Positions 45,301-54,962 are shown, numbered from the stretch's first letter. The stretch is 64,000 nt of DNA from PALSA-612 sp963773055 (GCA_963773055.1 CAVYZL010000006.1:248001-312000), one strand, 5' to 3'. Numbers and translations are program-made. The notes: generated by a model not told the origin, from the sequence alone.

Positions 45301-47911
45301 CCTGACCGTCGAGACAAGCTCAATCGTTCTCCCCCACGACCCCTACCGGGGCATCGAGGCGTTTCGCTACGCGGACCATCCGATTTTCTTCGCGAGGCAG
45401 GAGGAGATACGCGATCTACTGCAACTCCTCATCGTCTATCGGGGCGTGTTGCTCTACGGCGACTCGGGGACAGGCAAGTCATCGCTCGTCAACGCAGGGC
45501 TCATTCCTGAGGCGGCCAGGAACGGTTTTTGCGCCGATCGCATACGAGTGCAGCCGCCGCCGGCAAGCGAGGAGCTTGTCATCGAGCGAATCCAGGCAGA
45601 TGTCAACGGGCGGTCGGTTCTACCGTCAACCTTCGCGGTCGAAGACGATAGCTCGGAACGGCTCCTGCTCTCGACCGAAGCTTTCCGCTCCCGGCTCTAC
45701 GACCAACGTCCTACCGCTGCTGGTCCGCGTCCTCTGCTGATCTTCGATCAGTTTGAGGAGCTGATCACGCTCTTCGAAGAGGCACCCAACAGCATGGCGC
45801 TGCGATCGGCCGAAGAAGCGCAAGAGCGGATCGTCGACCTGATCGTCGAGCTCCTCCAGCATGAGACGCTGGCGGTCAAGGTGCTGCTCTCCTTCAGAGA
45901 GGACTACTTGGCGAAAGTCAAGGAACTGTTCGTCTCCTGTCCGGAGCTCGTTGACCAGTCGCTGCGGCTGACGCCGCCCAGGACGGACGCGCTGGTAGAG
46001 ATCATCCGCGGCCCCTTCGAGCAACACCCGGGTCAGTTCGAGTCCGAGCTTTCGCCGGAACTCGCGGAGCGCCTGAGCGAGCAGATCACCCAACGCAGCG
46101 GGTCGGGCGAGATCAAGCTCACTGAGGTCCAAATCGCCTGTCTCCGTTTGTGGAACTCGCCAGATCCGGATGCGCTCCTCAACAAGCGGGAGATCGAGGG
46201 TCTGCTCGTCGATGACCTGCAGGAGTCTCTTGGGCGGTTCTCGGACGAAGACCGTTACCTCGCCATCACATTGCTAAGCCAGATGGTCACCGCCCAAGGA
46301 ACCCGCAATGTCATCTCCGCCGAGAACCTCCTCGAGCGAGTGCGCGGCCAGGACGACGTCAGCGCGGAAGCGTTGGAAACGGTTCTCGACAAGCTCGAGG
46401 GCGAGGCGAAACTGGTTCGCCGTGAGTGGCGTGATGGGCTCTCTTTGTACGAGATCCGCAGCGAGTACCTCCTCCCATGGATCAGCGAGCAGAGACAGGC
46501 GCGACTGCGCGATCGTGCGGTAGTGGAGGAGCGGGATCGTCAGCGCAAGAAACGGACGAAGCTCGCTGCGCTGTCGGTCGTTTCCCTGGCGCTCATGGCC
46601 GCGTTCGCGGTCGCTGGATTCCTTGTGTGGCAGAAGGAACAGGACGCGAGGCACCAGAAGAGTCGGGCAGAGCATTCGGCACGAGTTGCGAATTCCGAGA
46701 TACTTGCTTCGGAGTCACGTTTGCACGCCAAGAACCCGGCGCTGTCGCTCCTCCTTGCCCTTGCGGCGAACCGTATCGACGAGAACACACAAGCTCGCAG
46801 CGCGATGACACTCGCGCTAGAGAGGTCACGCGGGTTCGGGTTTGAGGCGACCGTCCCCAGCGGCCCTGTCCGCAGCATCGCGTCTCCTCCAGACAAGAAT
46901 GCATCCACACTGGCGATCGTCGGCCCGCGCGGGACAGTGCAGCTGTGGGATCTCGCGACCCGGCGACCGCTTGGCCCGCCGATGCGTGGCGGCAGTATTG
47001 CGTTCAGTCCAAACGAGGAAGCCCCGGCACTGGCGATCGGCGGCCTGCACGGGACGGTGCAGCTGTTGGATCTCGCGACCCGGCGGCCGCTCGGCCCGCC
47101 CCTGACCCGCCACAGCGGTCCGGTCTTGAGCGTTGCGTTCAGTCGAGACGGGCAGACGCTGGCCAGCGGCGGCAGCGACGGGACGGTGCAGTTATGGGAC
47201 GCTACTGGCTTGAAGCCGAAGCCGCTTCGCACACCGCTCAAGACCGGAAGCAGTGTCAAGAGTCTCGCGTTCAGCCGTGACGGGCACACCTTGGCAACCG
47301 GCGGCCAAGACGGGTCCCTGACGCTGTGGGATGTCGCGAGTGGAACGCGGGTCGGACGCCCTTACCAACCGTTCTACCGGGCCGGCGGCGGTGTCGGAGG
47401 CATCCCGACCTTTCCGTCTGTGGATAGCGTCACGTTCAGCCCCGACGGGCGCACGCTTGCTGCTGTCTCCCATGACGGGACCCTTGACCTGTTCCGTTTC
47501 GCACAGAGAAAGCTCGGTGAGAAGCCCAACTTCATCACTAAGGTCACGAGTGTCGCCTTCAGTCCGGATGAGCGGACACTGGCAACTGGCGGCCATGACG
47601 GGACGCTGCGGCTATGGGACGTGGCGAGCGTTGAACAGCTGGAACAGCTAGGGGATCCTCTGCCGGTTCGCCCATCCAAGCGACACCTTCCTCCTGTCCA
47701 GAGCGTGGCGTTCGGCCCGGACGGGCTCACCCTGGCGACCGGCGACGACGCGGCGCTGCACCTGTGGGCAGGCGTCCTCTGGTCGAGCTTTCGCAACCTC
47801 TACAAACAGGTCTGCACGATCGTCCCTGGCAAGGATCTCAGGAAGCTTGTCGAACAAACCCAACCGCCTCTTCCGCGCAATCTCCCCTACGCCGTCAGCT
47901 GCAGAGGCTAG
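45296..47911 (+). CDS. nSTAND1 NTPase - transmembrane - WD40 sensor
   Basis: About 871 aa. The conserved PYRGIEAFRYADHPIFFAR that begins nSTAND1 domains lies before the P-loop GDSGTGKSS (about 55-63); Walker B is LLIFDQFEEL (about 147). The region therefore needs a start upstream of the first GTG. AAGGAG sits 7 nt before an ATT that overlaps the SIR2 stop as ATTAG; CTG 45302 is the alternative. A membrane helix follows (LAALSVVSLALMAAFAVAG, about 421-445), then about seven WD40 blades (GGHDGTLRLWDVAS). STAND proteins oligomerise on sensing a trigger. The likely partner is the SIR2 protein encoded just upstream. Confidence 0.88.
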   Translation: MSLTVETSSIVLPHDPYRGIEAFRYADHPIFFARQEEIRDLLQLLIVYRGVLLYGDSGTGKSSLVNAGLIPEAARNGFCADRIRVQPPPASEELVIERIQADVNGRSVLPSTFAVEDDSSERLLLSTEAFRSRLYDQRPTAAGPRPLLIFDQFEELITLFEEAPNSMALRSAEEAQERIVDLIVELLQHETLAVKVLLSFREDYLAKVKELFVSCPELVDQSLRLTPPRTDALVEIIRGPFEQHPGQFESELSPELAERLSEQITQRSGSGEIKLTEVQIACLRLWNSPDPDALLNKREIEGLLVDDLQESLGRFSDEDRYLAITLLSQMVTAQGTRNVISAENLLERVRGQDDVSAEALETVLDKLEGEAKLVRREWRDGLSLYEIRSEYLLPWISEQRQARLRDRAVVEERDRQRKKRTKLAALSVVSLALMAAFAVAGFLVWQKEQDARHQKSRAEHSARVANSEILASESRLHAKNPALSLLLALAANRIDENTQARSAMTLALERSRGFGFEATVPSGPVRSIASPPDKNASTLAIVGPRGTVQLWDLATRRPLGPPMRGGSIAFSPNEEAPALAIGGLHGTVQLLDLATRRPLGPPLTRHSGPVLSVAFSRDGQTLASGGSDGTVQLWDATGLKPKPLRTPLKTGSSVKSLAFSRDGHTLATGGQDGSLTLWDVASGTRVGRPYQPFYRAGGGVGGIPTFPSVDSVTFSPDGRTLAAVSHDGTLDLFRFAQRKLGEKPNFITKVTSVAFSPDERTLATGGHDGTLRLWDVASVEQLEQLGDPLPVRPSKRHLPPVQSVAFGPDGLTLATGDDAALHLWAGVLWSSFRNLYKQVCTIVPGKDLRKLVEQTQPPLPRNLPYAVSCRG

Positions 47912-47939
47912 CCGTCCCCAAGGAGGATCTGAGACCGCT

Positions 47940-48860
47940 ATGAACGGAAGGTTGGTCCCCTCGCCCCTGTGCTCGAGCCTACTTTTCATCGCGCCTGTGG
48001 TTGTGGGTTTTTTGGCGGCAGCCGCGCCAGCAGGCCCTCCGGTGCCGGGCCGGATAGCCTTCGAGAGCGACCGCAGCGGCAGTTATCAGGTGTGGGTGAT
48101 GGACGCGAACGGAAGCTCCCAGACACGCTTGGGGCCTTTTACCGATTCGGAGAGCTTCGACCCCGCGTGGTCGCCCGACGGAAAGCAGCTGGTCTTCGAG
48201 AACGCCAGCCGCAACGGGAAGTACTCCGATCTCTGGCTGATGAACGCAGACGGGTCCAACCCAAAGCGGCTAACGGCTATGGGGACGCCGACCCGCAACC
48301 CTGCGTGGTCTCCAGACGGTACGAAGATCGCCTTCCAAAACAACCGCACCGGTAATTACGCGATCTACTGGATGAGGCCGAAGCCCAGAGCCGTACCCAA
48401 CAACCTGACGCTGGGTCTCAAGAACTGCACTGACCCCGCCTGGTCAGCCGACGGCAAAAAGATCGCCTTCGTCTACAACGGCCACATCTACGTCATGAAC
48501 GCCGCCAACGGGAAGGGCCGAGTGCAGCTGACGAAGGCTCCAGGCGGTGACGCCAACCCGTTTTGGTCTCCCGACGGGAAGTCGATTGCGTTCGGTAGCA
48601 ACCGCAGCGGCAGCTCCCAGATTTGGGTGATAAGCACAAGCGGTCGCTCCCAGAGGCAGTTGACCGGTAGGTCGGGCAGCGATGGCCAGAACTTCGACCC
48701 CTCGTGGTCACCGGACGGAAAGACGATCGCCTTCTCCAGCAATCGGGACGGCAATCTCGAGATCTATTCCATGAACACGAACGGAACGAATCAGACGCGA
48801 CTCACCAATGACCGGGGAGTCGACCTGGTGCCCAACTACCGGCAGCCACTTCGACGCTGA
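47940..48860 (+). CDS. Secreted TolB-like beta-propeller protein
   Basis: 306 residues. The signal peptide (SSLLFIAPVVVGFLAAAAPA) is followed by six PD40/TolB blades with the repeated PAWSPDGKQLVFE / FWSPDGKSIAFGSNRSG pattern and IYVMNA or LWLMNADGS strands. Such propellers bind proteins or peptidoglycan-associated factors in the periplasm or outside. It starts 28 nt after the STAND-WD40 gene and is probably the last gene of that operon, the only exported one. Confidence 0.85.
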   Translation: MNGRLVPSPLCSSLLFIAPVVVGFLAAAAPAGPPVPGRIAFESDRSGSYQVWVMDANGSSQTRLGPFTDSESFDPAWSPDGKQLVFENASRNGKYSDLWLMNADGSNPKRLTAMGTPTRNPAWSPDGTKIAFQNNRTGNYAIYWMRPKPRAVPNNLTLGLKNCTDPAWSADGKKIAFVYNGHIYVMNAANGKGRVQLTKAPGGDANPFWSPDGKSIAFGSNRSGSSQIWVISTSGRSQRQLTGRSGSDGQNFDPSWSPDGKTIAFSSNRDGNLEIYSMNTNGTNQTRLTNDRGVDLVPNYRQPLRR

Positions 48861-48948
48861 CTCTCCGCGCCAGGCAGTTCATCTCCTAACGTCGCCCCAG
48901 TTGCCCTCGGCTGAGAGGAGCGCGCTCCCGCAATCCCGCGCACGCGCG

Positions 48949-48962
48949 CGTTACGCGTAACG
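48949..48962. promoter_or_regulatory. 14-bp perfect palindrome
   Basis: CGTTACGCGTAACG. It could be a dimeric regulator site, but no intact gene with a promoter starts nearby and no regulator gene is adjacent. Confidence 0.3.
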
Positions 48963-48992
48963 TCATCGCCCGCCAGTAGCCTCGATCGAGCA

Positions 48993-49313
48993 ATGGCCGG
49001 TCGACCGAAAAGACGAGACGAGCCCGGCGTCCGGCGGATGGTCGACGTCCCTCTTGCCGGAAAGGACCCGGCATACGGCGCCGACTTCGACAAGGAGTTC
49101 GTCGCAGGCGCCCCCTTCCTCGACAAGGACAGTTGCAACGGCGACAGCGGGGGACCAGCCTACGTTCGACAAGGGGACAGTTGGTATCTCGTCGGCGCTA
49201 CATCCCGGGCGACGGACAGCGCCGTGCGGATATGCGGGGACGGTGGGATCTACACCCGCGTCCCGGTCTTCGAGGACTGGATCAAGTCGATCCCAGGAGC
49301 ACACTGGGACTGA
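48993..49313 (+). pseudogene. Trypsin-like serine protease, C-terminal fragment
   Basis: 106 residues with the catalytic-Ser motif CNGDSGGPAYVRQGDSWYLV and the closing helix IYTRVPVFEDWIKSI of S1 proteases. The His and Asp of the triad would lie about 120 residues earlier and are absent; the first 15 codons are not family-like. It is a truncated gene. Confidence 0.75.
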
Positions 49314-49435
49314 CGCGGTCATCTCGAGCTCGAGCCTCTCGAAGCGCCTCGCGCATCCCGAAGCGGCGAGGCGTCACCGTACCTCGACGCAACGCTCGTC
49401 ATCCGCAAAGCTCATCGAGAGTAAGAGGGGAAGGT

Positions 49436-49723
49436 ATGGCTGCCGCACAGTCGACGCGCCTCGTCCTTACGGCCGCCGGGCTAGTGGTGGCGGTAGGGCT
49501 GACGGCGGCCTCGGCGTCGTCACAGGGGATGAGACCCGCAGCGCTCGAGGCCGAGGTGCAGCTCATGACGGCCGGCCCGGGGACGCTCACGATCTCTCCG
49601 GCGGGAGGTGGGCGAGAGAGCGCCACGTGTGAGGTCGATGCGCAGGAGTACCAGGTGCCCCCCCGGGCCTCGAGCACGGGCACGACGATCGCTTGCAGGT
49701 GCGCCGACTCCATGTCAACCTAG
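49436..49723 (+). pseudogene. Truncated copy of the secreted protein at 22452
   Basis: ATG after GAGGGGAAGG. The signal peptide STRLVLTAAGLVVAVGLTA and the next 45 residues (VQLMTAGPGTLTIS, SATCEVDAQEYQVP) closely follow the 313-aa protein at 22452-23393. Then the similarity ends and a short unrelated tail of about 20 codons leads to TAG. It is a broken duplicate of the longer gene. Confidence 0.72.
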
Positions 49724-49761
49724 CCTGCGGCTAGCAATCGACCTGCGGCGGGGAGGGTGCG

Positions 49762-49911
49762 ATGCCCGACGAGGACCTGATCACCGCTCCGCCACGGACA
49801 TCGGACTTCCTGGCGTCGCTCGACCGAATGCTGGGCTTCGTGGGCCGAGGATCGCTGATTCCGTCCGAGTCCTTCCCGCAGCGGATAGGGCACTGGCTTC
49901 CGTTCAGGTGA
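49762..49911 (+). CDS. Mini-gene equal to the DUF5995 C-terminus (49 aa)
   Basis: ATG with GGGAGGG 6 nt upstream. FLASLDRMLGFVGRGSLIPS aligns with the last 40 residues of the DUF5995 protein at 35558 (FIESLDRMVGFAGRGMLVP). It has its own ribosome site, and its stop overlaps an in-frame GTG of the TIR gene (GTGA). It may be a remnant that now only supplies the start signals for the TIR gene. Confidence 0.5.
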   Translation: MPDEDLITAPPRTSDFLASLDRMLGFVGRGSLIPSESFPQRIGHWLPFR

Positions 49912-49919
49912 GCCGCACG

Positions 49920-52707
49920 ATGGCCGCCGACGCTAACCGCTACGCAGCATTTATTTCCTACAGCCGGACGGCCGACGCGAAGCTCGCCCCAGCGCTGGAG
50001 GATGCACTCGAGCGGTTCGCGAAGCCCTGGAACAGGCTGCGTGCGCTGCGAGTCTTCCGCGACGACGCCGACCTCACCACGAACCCGGGGCTCTGGAGCT
50101 CCATCACCGCGGCGCTCGACGACGCCGACTACTTCATCCTTCTCGCGTCACCCGCCGCCGCCCAGTCGGCTTGGGTCGGGAGGGAGGTCGAGTACTTGCG
50201 GGAGCACCGCGATGTGAACCGGCTGCTGCTGGTGGCGACCGAGGGAGAGGTCGCATGGGACGAGGCCTCCGGTGACTTCGACTGGAACCGCAGCACGGCG
50301 CTTCCGCAAGCGCTGAGCGGCGCCTTCGTGGAGGAACCGCGGTACACCGATCTGCGCTGGTCGCGCGACGGTGAGATGCTGACACTCGACGACGACCGAT
50401 TCCAGGAGGCCGTCGCCGACCTGGCGGCGACGTTGCACGGGCGGCCGAAGGACGAGATGATCGGCGAGCAGGTTCGGCAGCACCGTCGAACGATCCGGCT
50501 CGCGCGGGCCGCAGTCGCTGTCCTCGGGACGCTCGCCGTTGCGGCAACGATCGCCGCGCTGCTCGCGGTGCGGGCATCCAATCGTGCCGAGAACGAGGCG
50601 CGGACGGCGCTCTCGCGTCAGCTTGCAGCCGAGTCCGGTGTCTCCCTCCGCGACGGAGAGCTCGATCGCGCGCTCCTGCTCGCTGCGCAGTCCTACAAGG
50701 AGCGCGATACGCTCGAGGCCGGGAGCGCGCTCGCGGCCTCGCTCGCTTCGAGCAGCCACTTGGCGGCGATTTCCAAGGAAGCCCCGCTCGAGCGTGCCGC
50801 GATGAGCCCCGACGGGCGCGCGCTCGCCGTCGTCCGACGTAACGGGCCGGTCGTCGTCCGCGACGTCCGAAGTGGGCGAATACTCGGAAGACTGCCGTCT
50901 ATGGCGGAACGGCCGTCGCTCCTCGACCTGAGCTCGGGGGGCGAAGAGGCTCGCCGTCGGGACTGTCGGAAGCCAGTTCGCCGGGTCTTCCGGGGCGCCG
51001 GGTCGCGCGAAGCTGCTGTCCGCCTGGCTCGACGTGTGGGACGTCGATGCCGGGCGCTGGGACCCCGAGTTCGGCGGACGAAAGGGACCCTCGCTCGGCC
51101 CGGAGTTCGGCAGCCTCTCCATCTCGCACGACGGCAACGTCGTCGCGTGGTCGAGCGGGAGGCCGGGTCTCGCGGAGATCGTCGTATGGCGTGACGGGGA
51201 GACCGGCCGGCTGTCATCATCCTCGTTCCCCTGTCAGGTGCTCCTCAACGGCGACGGCTCGCTCCTCGCCGCCGTCAGTCGCCCGGCGGGGCTCATCGAC
51301 GAGACCGAGATCGCGGTCTGGCAGCTGGGCTCGCATCGCCTCGAGCAGCACGATCCGTCCGTGGTGATTCCGCTGAAACGCGACCTGGCGCCGGACGGAG
51401 CGGGCGGCTGCGCATCTCACGGCATCGCGGCGTTCAGCCCGAGGGAACCGGACCTGCTCGCGATCGGCGGGCGAAACGGGGCCGTGTCTCTCTGGGATGC
51501 GCGTGTAGGGCGTGCCGTCGGCGCGCCGCTGCGCTCGGGGTTCGATCCTGTTTTGCAGCTCGCCTTCAGCGCCGATGGAGCCCGCCTGTTAGCACGTAAC
51601 CCTGGTGGGATCTCTGTCTGGGACGTCCTTCGACGTCGAGCGCTCGACATCGGTGTCGCCGAAGCAGCTGCGGATGAAGGTGCCTGGTTCGTCGACCCCC
51701 GAACGGTGGTAGCAGTCGGCTCGACCGGCACTATCGCGGCCAGCGACCTGGTTGGTCTGCGTAACAAGCTTGCTCTCCCGGGCACCGGCGGCGAGGCGGT
51801 CGATATGGAGTTCAGCCCTGACGGCTCGGCTCTCGCTGTCGAGGACACAGAAGGAGTGATCCGCTTTCTCGACGTGCGCTCGTGGCGCCCGTTCAGTGAG
51901 CCAATCAGCACCGGCTTCGAGTCTCCGACCGGCTTCGTGTACTCGGGCGACGGCAAGAAGCTGATCGCCGAGGGGACTGTGATCGGCGGCGAGATCAGGC
52001 AGGAGTGGGACGTCGCGTCGCGACGACGGATCGGAAAGTCGAAGACTGGCGAGGCCGGCATCCCGGCGTACTCCGCCGACGGTACGCCGGTCGTGATCGA
52101 AACCGGGCTCTTCGAAGTGAGCATCAAGAGCTTGGGCTCAGGAGCCTTGATTACCCGGCTTGAAGGGACGCAGGACGCGCAGCAGGTCGAGCTCCATCCG
52201 GAGGCGGATCAGGCACTTATCGAGACACTCTGGGGCAGTGGCATTTGGGATACGAAGACTGGCAAGCGCATCGGCCGGCTCTTCCCGTCCAGGGTCGCCG
52301 CATGGACGGCCGAAGGAACGCTGGTTGCGACCGGCGGCGACGCGATCGAGTTGTGGGATGCGGAGAGCGGCAAGCGACTCGCGACGTTCCCGAGCGAGAC
52401 GGGTGGACAGGACCTGAAATTCAGCCCCGACGGACGGCTCCTCGTCGCCGCGGGTGATGGACTGGAGTTGTGGGACGTCCAGCGGCGCACGCTCGTCGGT
52501 GGGCGTCCACTCGGCGATCTCGGAGTCGACAAGGTGGAATTTTCCGCCGACGGAAGTACCGTGGCCACGCTGGGCGACGGGGTCTTCGCGTGGACTCTCG
52601 ACCGGGGGGAGTGGGCAGCGGTCGCTTGTCGCCTCGCAGGGCGGCGGCTCACCAAGACGGAGTGGGAAGAGCTGGCTGGATCGCGCGAATTTTCGCCCGC
52701 CTGCTAG
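49920..52707 (+). pseudogene. TIR - transmembrane - beta-propeller protein 3, one frameshift
   Basis: About 928 aa once joined. The TIR domain has YAAFISYSRTADAKLAPAL, a FRDDADLTTNPGLWSSI loop and the catalytic-type Glu in AWVGREVEYL (about residue 87). A membrane helix follows (VAVLGTLAVAATIAALLAV, about 195-215), then a helical linker (LDRALLLAAQSYKERDTLEA) and a WD40-like propeller ending VACRLAGRRLTKTEWEEL. The frame shifts in a run of six G at about 50,936-50,941, a typical homopolymer error site. GTG 49908, overlapping the previous stop, is an alternative start. Confidence 0.85.
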
Positions 52708-52721
52708 CCGAGGCGCTACGA

Positions 52722-52760
52722 GGACCCGTAGCTCAGTGGAAACAGCCGGGCTGACTTGCC
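52722..52760 (+). other. tRNA-like 5' fragment
   Basis: GGACCCGTAGCTCAGTGG resembles a tRNA acceptor strand and D-arm, but the D-stem partner is imperfect and no anticodon stem, T-arm or 3' strand follows. It is not a working tRNA. Confidence 0.3.
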
Positions 52761-52889
52761 GCTCCGAACGCCATAGACCGCTCACTCACTGGCACGACTG
52801 GCCACACCTGGCCCACCGGGCGGGGCGGCAAAGGCAGCTCGCTTGTGCGGCCGCTGTCGAGATGGCCGCTCCGCTACACGGGTGGTCGG

Positions 52890-53306
52890 GTGCGATACTC
52901 GCATGTCGTGGGTCTCGAAGAAGCGACGCTTCGCGCCTTCATTCGCCGCGAGCGTAGACAGCGATTCGTGGCACTCCTCAGCAGTCGAGTGAAACGGAAG
53001 AAACTGCTCTTCGAGCTCAACCATCGGGTCGAAGGCGACCTCGATGGCCGCTTCGCCGGGCCGCTGTGGCGGGACGCCGACTCTGCCTCAGGGTTGTACG
53101 ACTTTCTGCGGCAGCGAGGCGCACCTGAGCGCTGCCACCTCATCTCTTCCGACCCTGACCGCGAGCGCTACGGGCTCGACTGGCGCGGAGCGGCAGACGC
53201 GGAAGTCGGCTCTACGACGGCTGGTCTGTCAGGTGGAGCGTGCCGGGATCGAACCGGCGACCTCCGGCTTGCAAAGCCACCCGATAGCGAGACAGGAGAG
53301 GACTAG
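52890..53306 (+). CDS. Hypothetical protein cut by the left tRNA-Ala repeat
   Basis: GTG start (GTG 52908 also possible). The body TLRAFIRRERRQRFVALLSS, YDFLRQRGAPERCHLISSD and DRERYGL looks like a bacterial hypothetical family I have seen with an RGAPDTCYVIS-type phrase followed by a conserved C-terminal part. Here that C-terminal part is missing. From about 53,205 the frame runs through the tRNA-derived repeat, giving CRDRTGDLRLAK before a stop. The original gene end was probably displaced by the insertion. Confidence 0.5.
   Translation: MRYSHVVGLEEATLRAFIRRERRQRFVALLSSRVKRKKLLFELNHRVEGDLDGRFAGPLWRDADSASGLYDFLRQRGAPERCHLISSDPDRERYGLDWRGAADAEVGSTTAGLSGGACRDRTGDLRLAKPPDSETGED
53226..53276 (-). 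repeat. Left direct repeat, tRNA-Ala(UGC) 3' half (attachment-site-like)
   Basis: 51 bp identical to 63684-63734. On the minus strand it runs from the anticodon loop (CTTTGCAA, anticodon TGC) through GCCGG, the variable loop, the T-arm with TTCGATC and the acceptor strand ACGCTCC. Weaker similarity extends about 20 bp beyond the acceptor end. Identity starting at the anticodon loop is typical of tRNA-targeting integrases. Confidence 0.75.
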
Positions 53307-53507
53307 CCGGGCGAATCGCGCCAACAAAGCCGAACCGATCGGCATAGCGGGACAGGCTGGGACACGGTTGGACGCAGGTCCGCTGACACGGCGCTGACAC
53401 CGCGGTGCCCGACCGAGGTGTCAGGCCGGAGCTGGCCGAAGCTCAGCCCCCCGGCCAGGATCTCCTGCATCTTCTGCTCGATCTCGATCGTGGGCACGTC
53501 TCCTCCC

Positions 53508-54962
53508 TCAGGTTCGCTCGACGACGTCGAAGCGAAGCGACTTCGACGGTGGCCCAGAGAGCGGCGTTCTCGTGCGCTGGAGCCACAGGACGGGTCTACC
53601 GTCCGTGCCCCGCGCCAGTACCCAGCTCCGGTCGAGCCGCAATCCGCTTGCCGGCACGGCGCCCGGATCGACCTCGTGCGGCGGACCGGTGGGGCCGCCG
53701 AGGAGATCGGACTCGACGACCTCCGCCGGTCGCGGAAGCGCGGCATTGAGGTCCGCGAGCCGGTGCTCGACGAATCTCCGGTCCTGCCCCGAGTCCGGAA
53801 TGCGGTACGGATGCCACTCGTTGGGCACGGCGCTTGAGGGTTTGTAGCGCCAGCCCGCGGGTACAAGGCCATCCACCACAGGCGCGTCCGCTCCGGGAGG
53901 AACGCCCTGGACAGCGGTTCCCTCGTGGCGCAGGACGACTCCCCAGAGAGCGTTGGCGTCCTCGTCCACGCCGAGCACCGCCTCGTCGTAGGTGTCCCCG
54001 ACGAGGGGCGTCGCCGTCGTCTGCGGAACGAACACCGTCCCCGGGCCGAGCCCTGCCACTGCATAGAGAGACCATCCCGTCGGGACCGCGAGCGCGTGCT
54101 TGTGTCCGAATACGTCCCAGACGTGCACATCGCGAAGTGCGGTCACCGAAGCGCCGGGCACCTGGAGTCCCCACACGAACCAGTCGTTCGCGTGCGACGA
54201 GATGAGATCGATCAGGAGCATCGTGGCGAAGTGACCCCGGTCGGGCGGATAGCCGCCGATGTCGACGCTCCGGTCCTCGATCTGCCACCAGCGCGGATGG
54301 GGTGCCCCGGGGTACTCGAATCGTGCCGGTATCGCGCTCTGCTTGTCGCCCTGCCTCAGCGTCACCGACTTCGAGGCATCCGCCGACCACCAGTCGATCT
54401 CCGTCCCGTCGTGGCTCGGCACGGTGAGCTCGCCGTTGCCGCACGGTAACTGAGCGTCGTAGACGAGGTCGTCCTGCTGCCAGTGGCCACGGCGCCGTGC
54501 AGGCACTTCTGCAAAGAGGCTCTGGGGCAGGCCGAGACGCGCTCGGTTCCGCCAGAGTGCGCGCCCGTCGTAGCCGCGATGGACGTCGTAGGGGGCCGGA
54601 AGGTCGCGCAGCGCGAGCCTGGCTGGTGGAGGCTTCGGCAGCCGTGCGGCGGCGGCGCGCCCGATCCGGATGCGCCGGGCGGGCGTCCACCAGTCCTCGG
54701 GCTCACCCTCGACGATGCTCTCGGTAGGCACCACGGTGGGGTTCACGCCGGGCCTCGTGCGCGGCGGCTTCAGGCGAGCGCTGGCCACGCGGAAGTCGAC
54801 GGCGACAGGCGACGATGCGTTCTCTCCCTGGTGCTCTCCGAGTTGCCACTGGCGCCCCAGCAGCCAGAGCGGATCGCCGAGCCGGGCGGAGAAGCCGTCG
54901 CCGAGGTCTCCCGATGGCTGTCGGGGCTCGACCCTGCGCGCGAGGTCGAATCGCTGGCTCAC
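53508..54962 (-). CDS. Uncharacterised protein D of the element operon (484 aa)
   Basis: GTG start overlapping the previous stop (GTGA). The N-terminus has GDPLWLLGRQWQLGEHQGEN, a phrase I associate with large uncharacterised bacterial proteins. It then has Trp-rich beta segments (EDWWTPARRIRIGRAA, EIDWWSADASKSVTL) and LLIDLISSHANDWFVWG. No signal peptide, membrane helix or catalytic motif is seen. It is the last gene of the four-gene overlap chain; tight coupling implies a complex with the 1223-aa and 795-aa proteins. Confidence 0.75.
   Translation of the reverse strand: MSQRFDLARRVEPRQPSGDLGDGFSARLGDPLWLLGRQWQLGEHQGENASSPVAVDFRVASARLKPPRTRPGVNPTVVPTESIVEGEPEDWWTPARRIRIGRAAAARLPKPPPARLALRDLPAPYDVHRGYDGRALWRNRARLGLPQSLFAEVPARRRGHWQQDDLVYDAQLPCGNGELTVPSHDGTEIDWWSADASKSVTLRQGDKQSAIPARFEYPGAPHPRWWQIEDRSVDIGGYPPDRGHFATMLLIDLISSHANDWFVWGLQVPGASVTALRDVHVWDVFGHKHALAVPTGWSLYAVAGLGPGTVFVPQTTATPLVGDTYDEAVLGVDEDANALWGVVLRHEGTAVQGVPPGADAPVVDGLVPAGWRYKPSSAVPNEWHPYRIPDSGQDRRFVEHRLADLNAALPRPAEVVESDLLGGPTGPPHEVDPGAVPASGLRLDRSWVLARGTDGRPVLWLQRTRTPLSGPPSKSLRFDVVERT

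Noticed and set aside
50936..50941. Programmed frameshift in TIR-WD40 protein 3
   Set aside because: A G6 run is the commonest site of indel error, there is no slippery heptamer with a downstream stem, and frameshifts in this window are not at conserved positions of the paralogues.
53226..53306. Protein-like phrases such as GIEPATSGLQS and CRDRTGDLRLAK near the repeats
   Set aside because: They are translations of the tRNA-Ala 3' half, a well-known source of false short proteins, not a conserved peptide.
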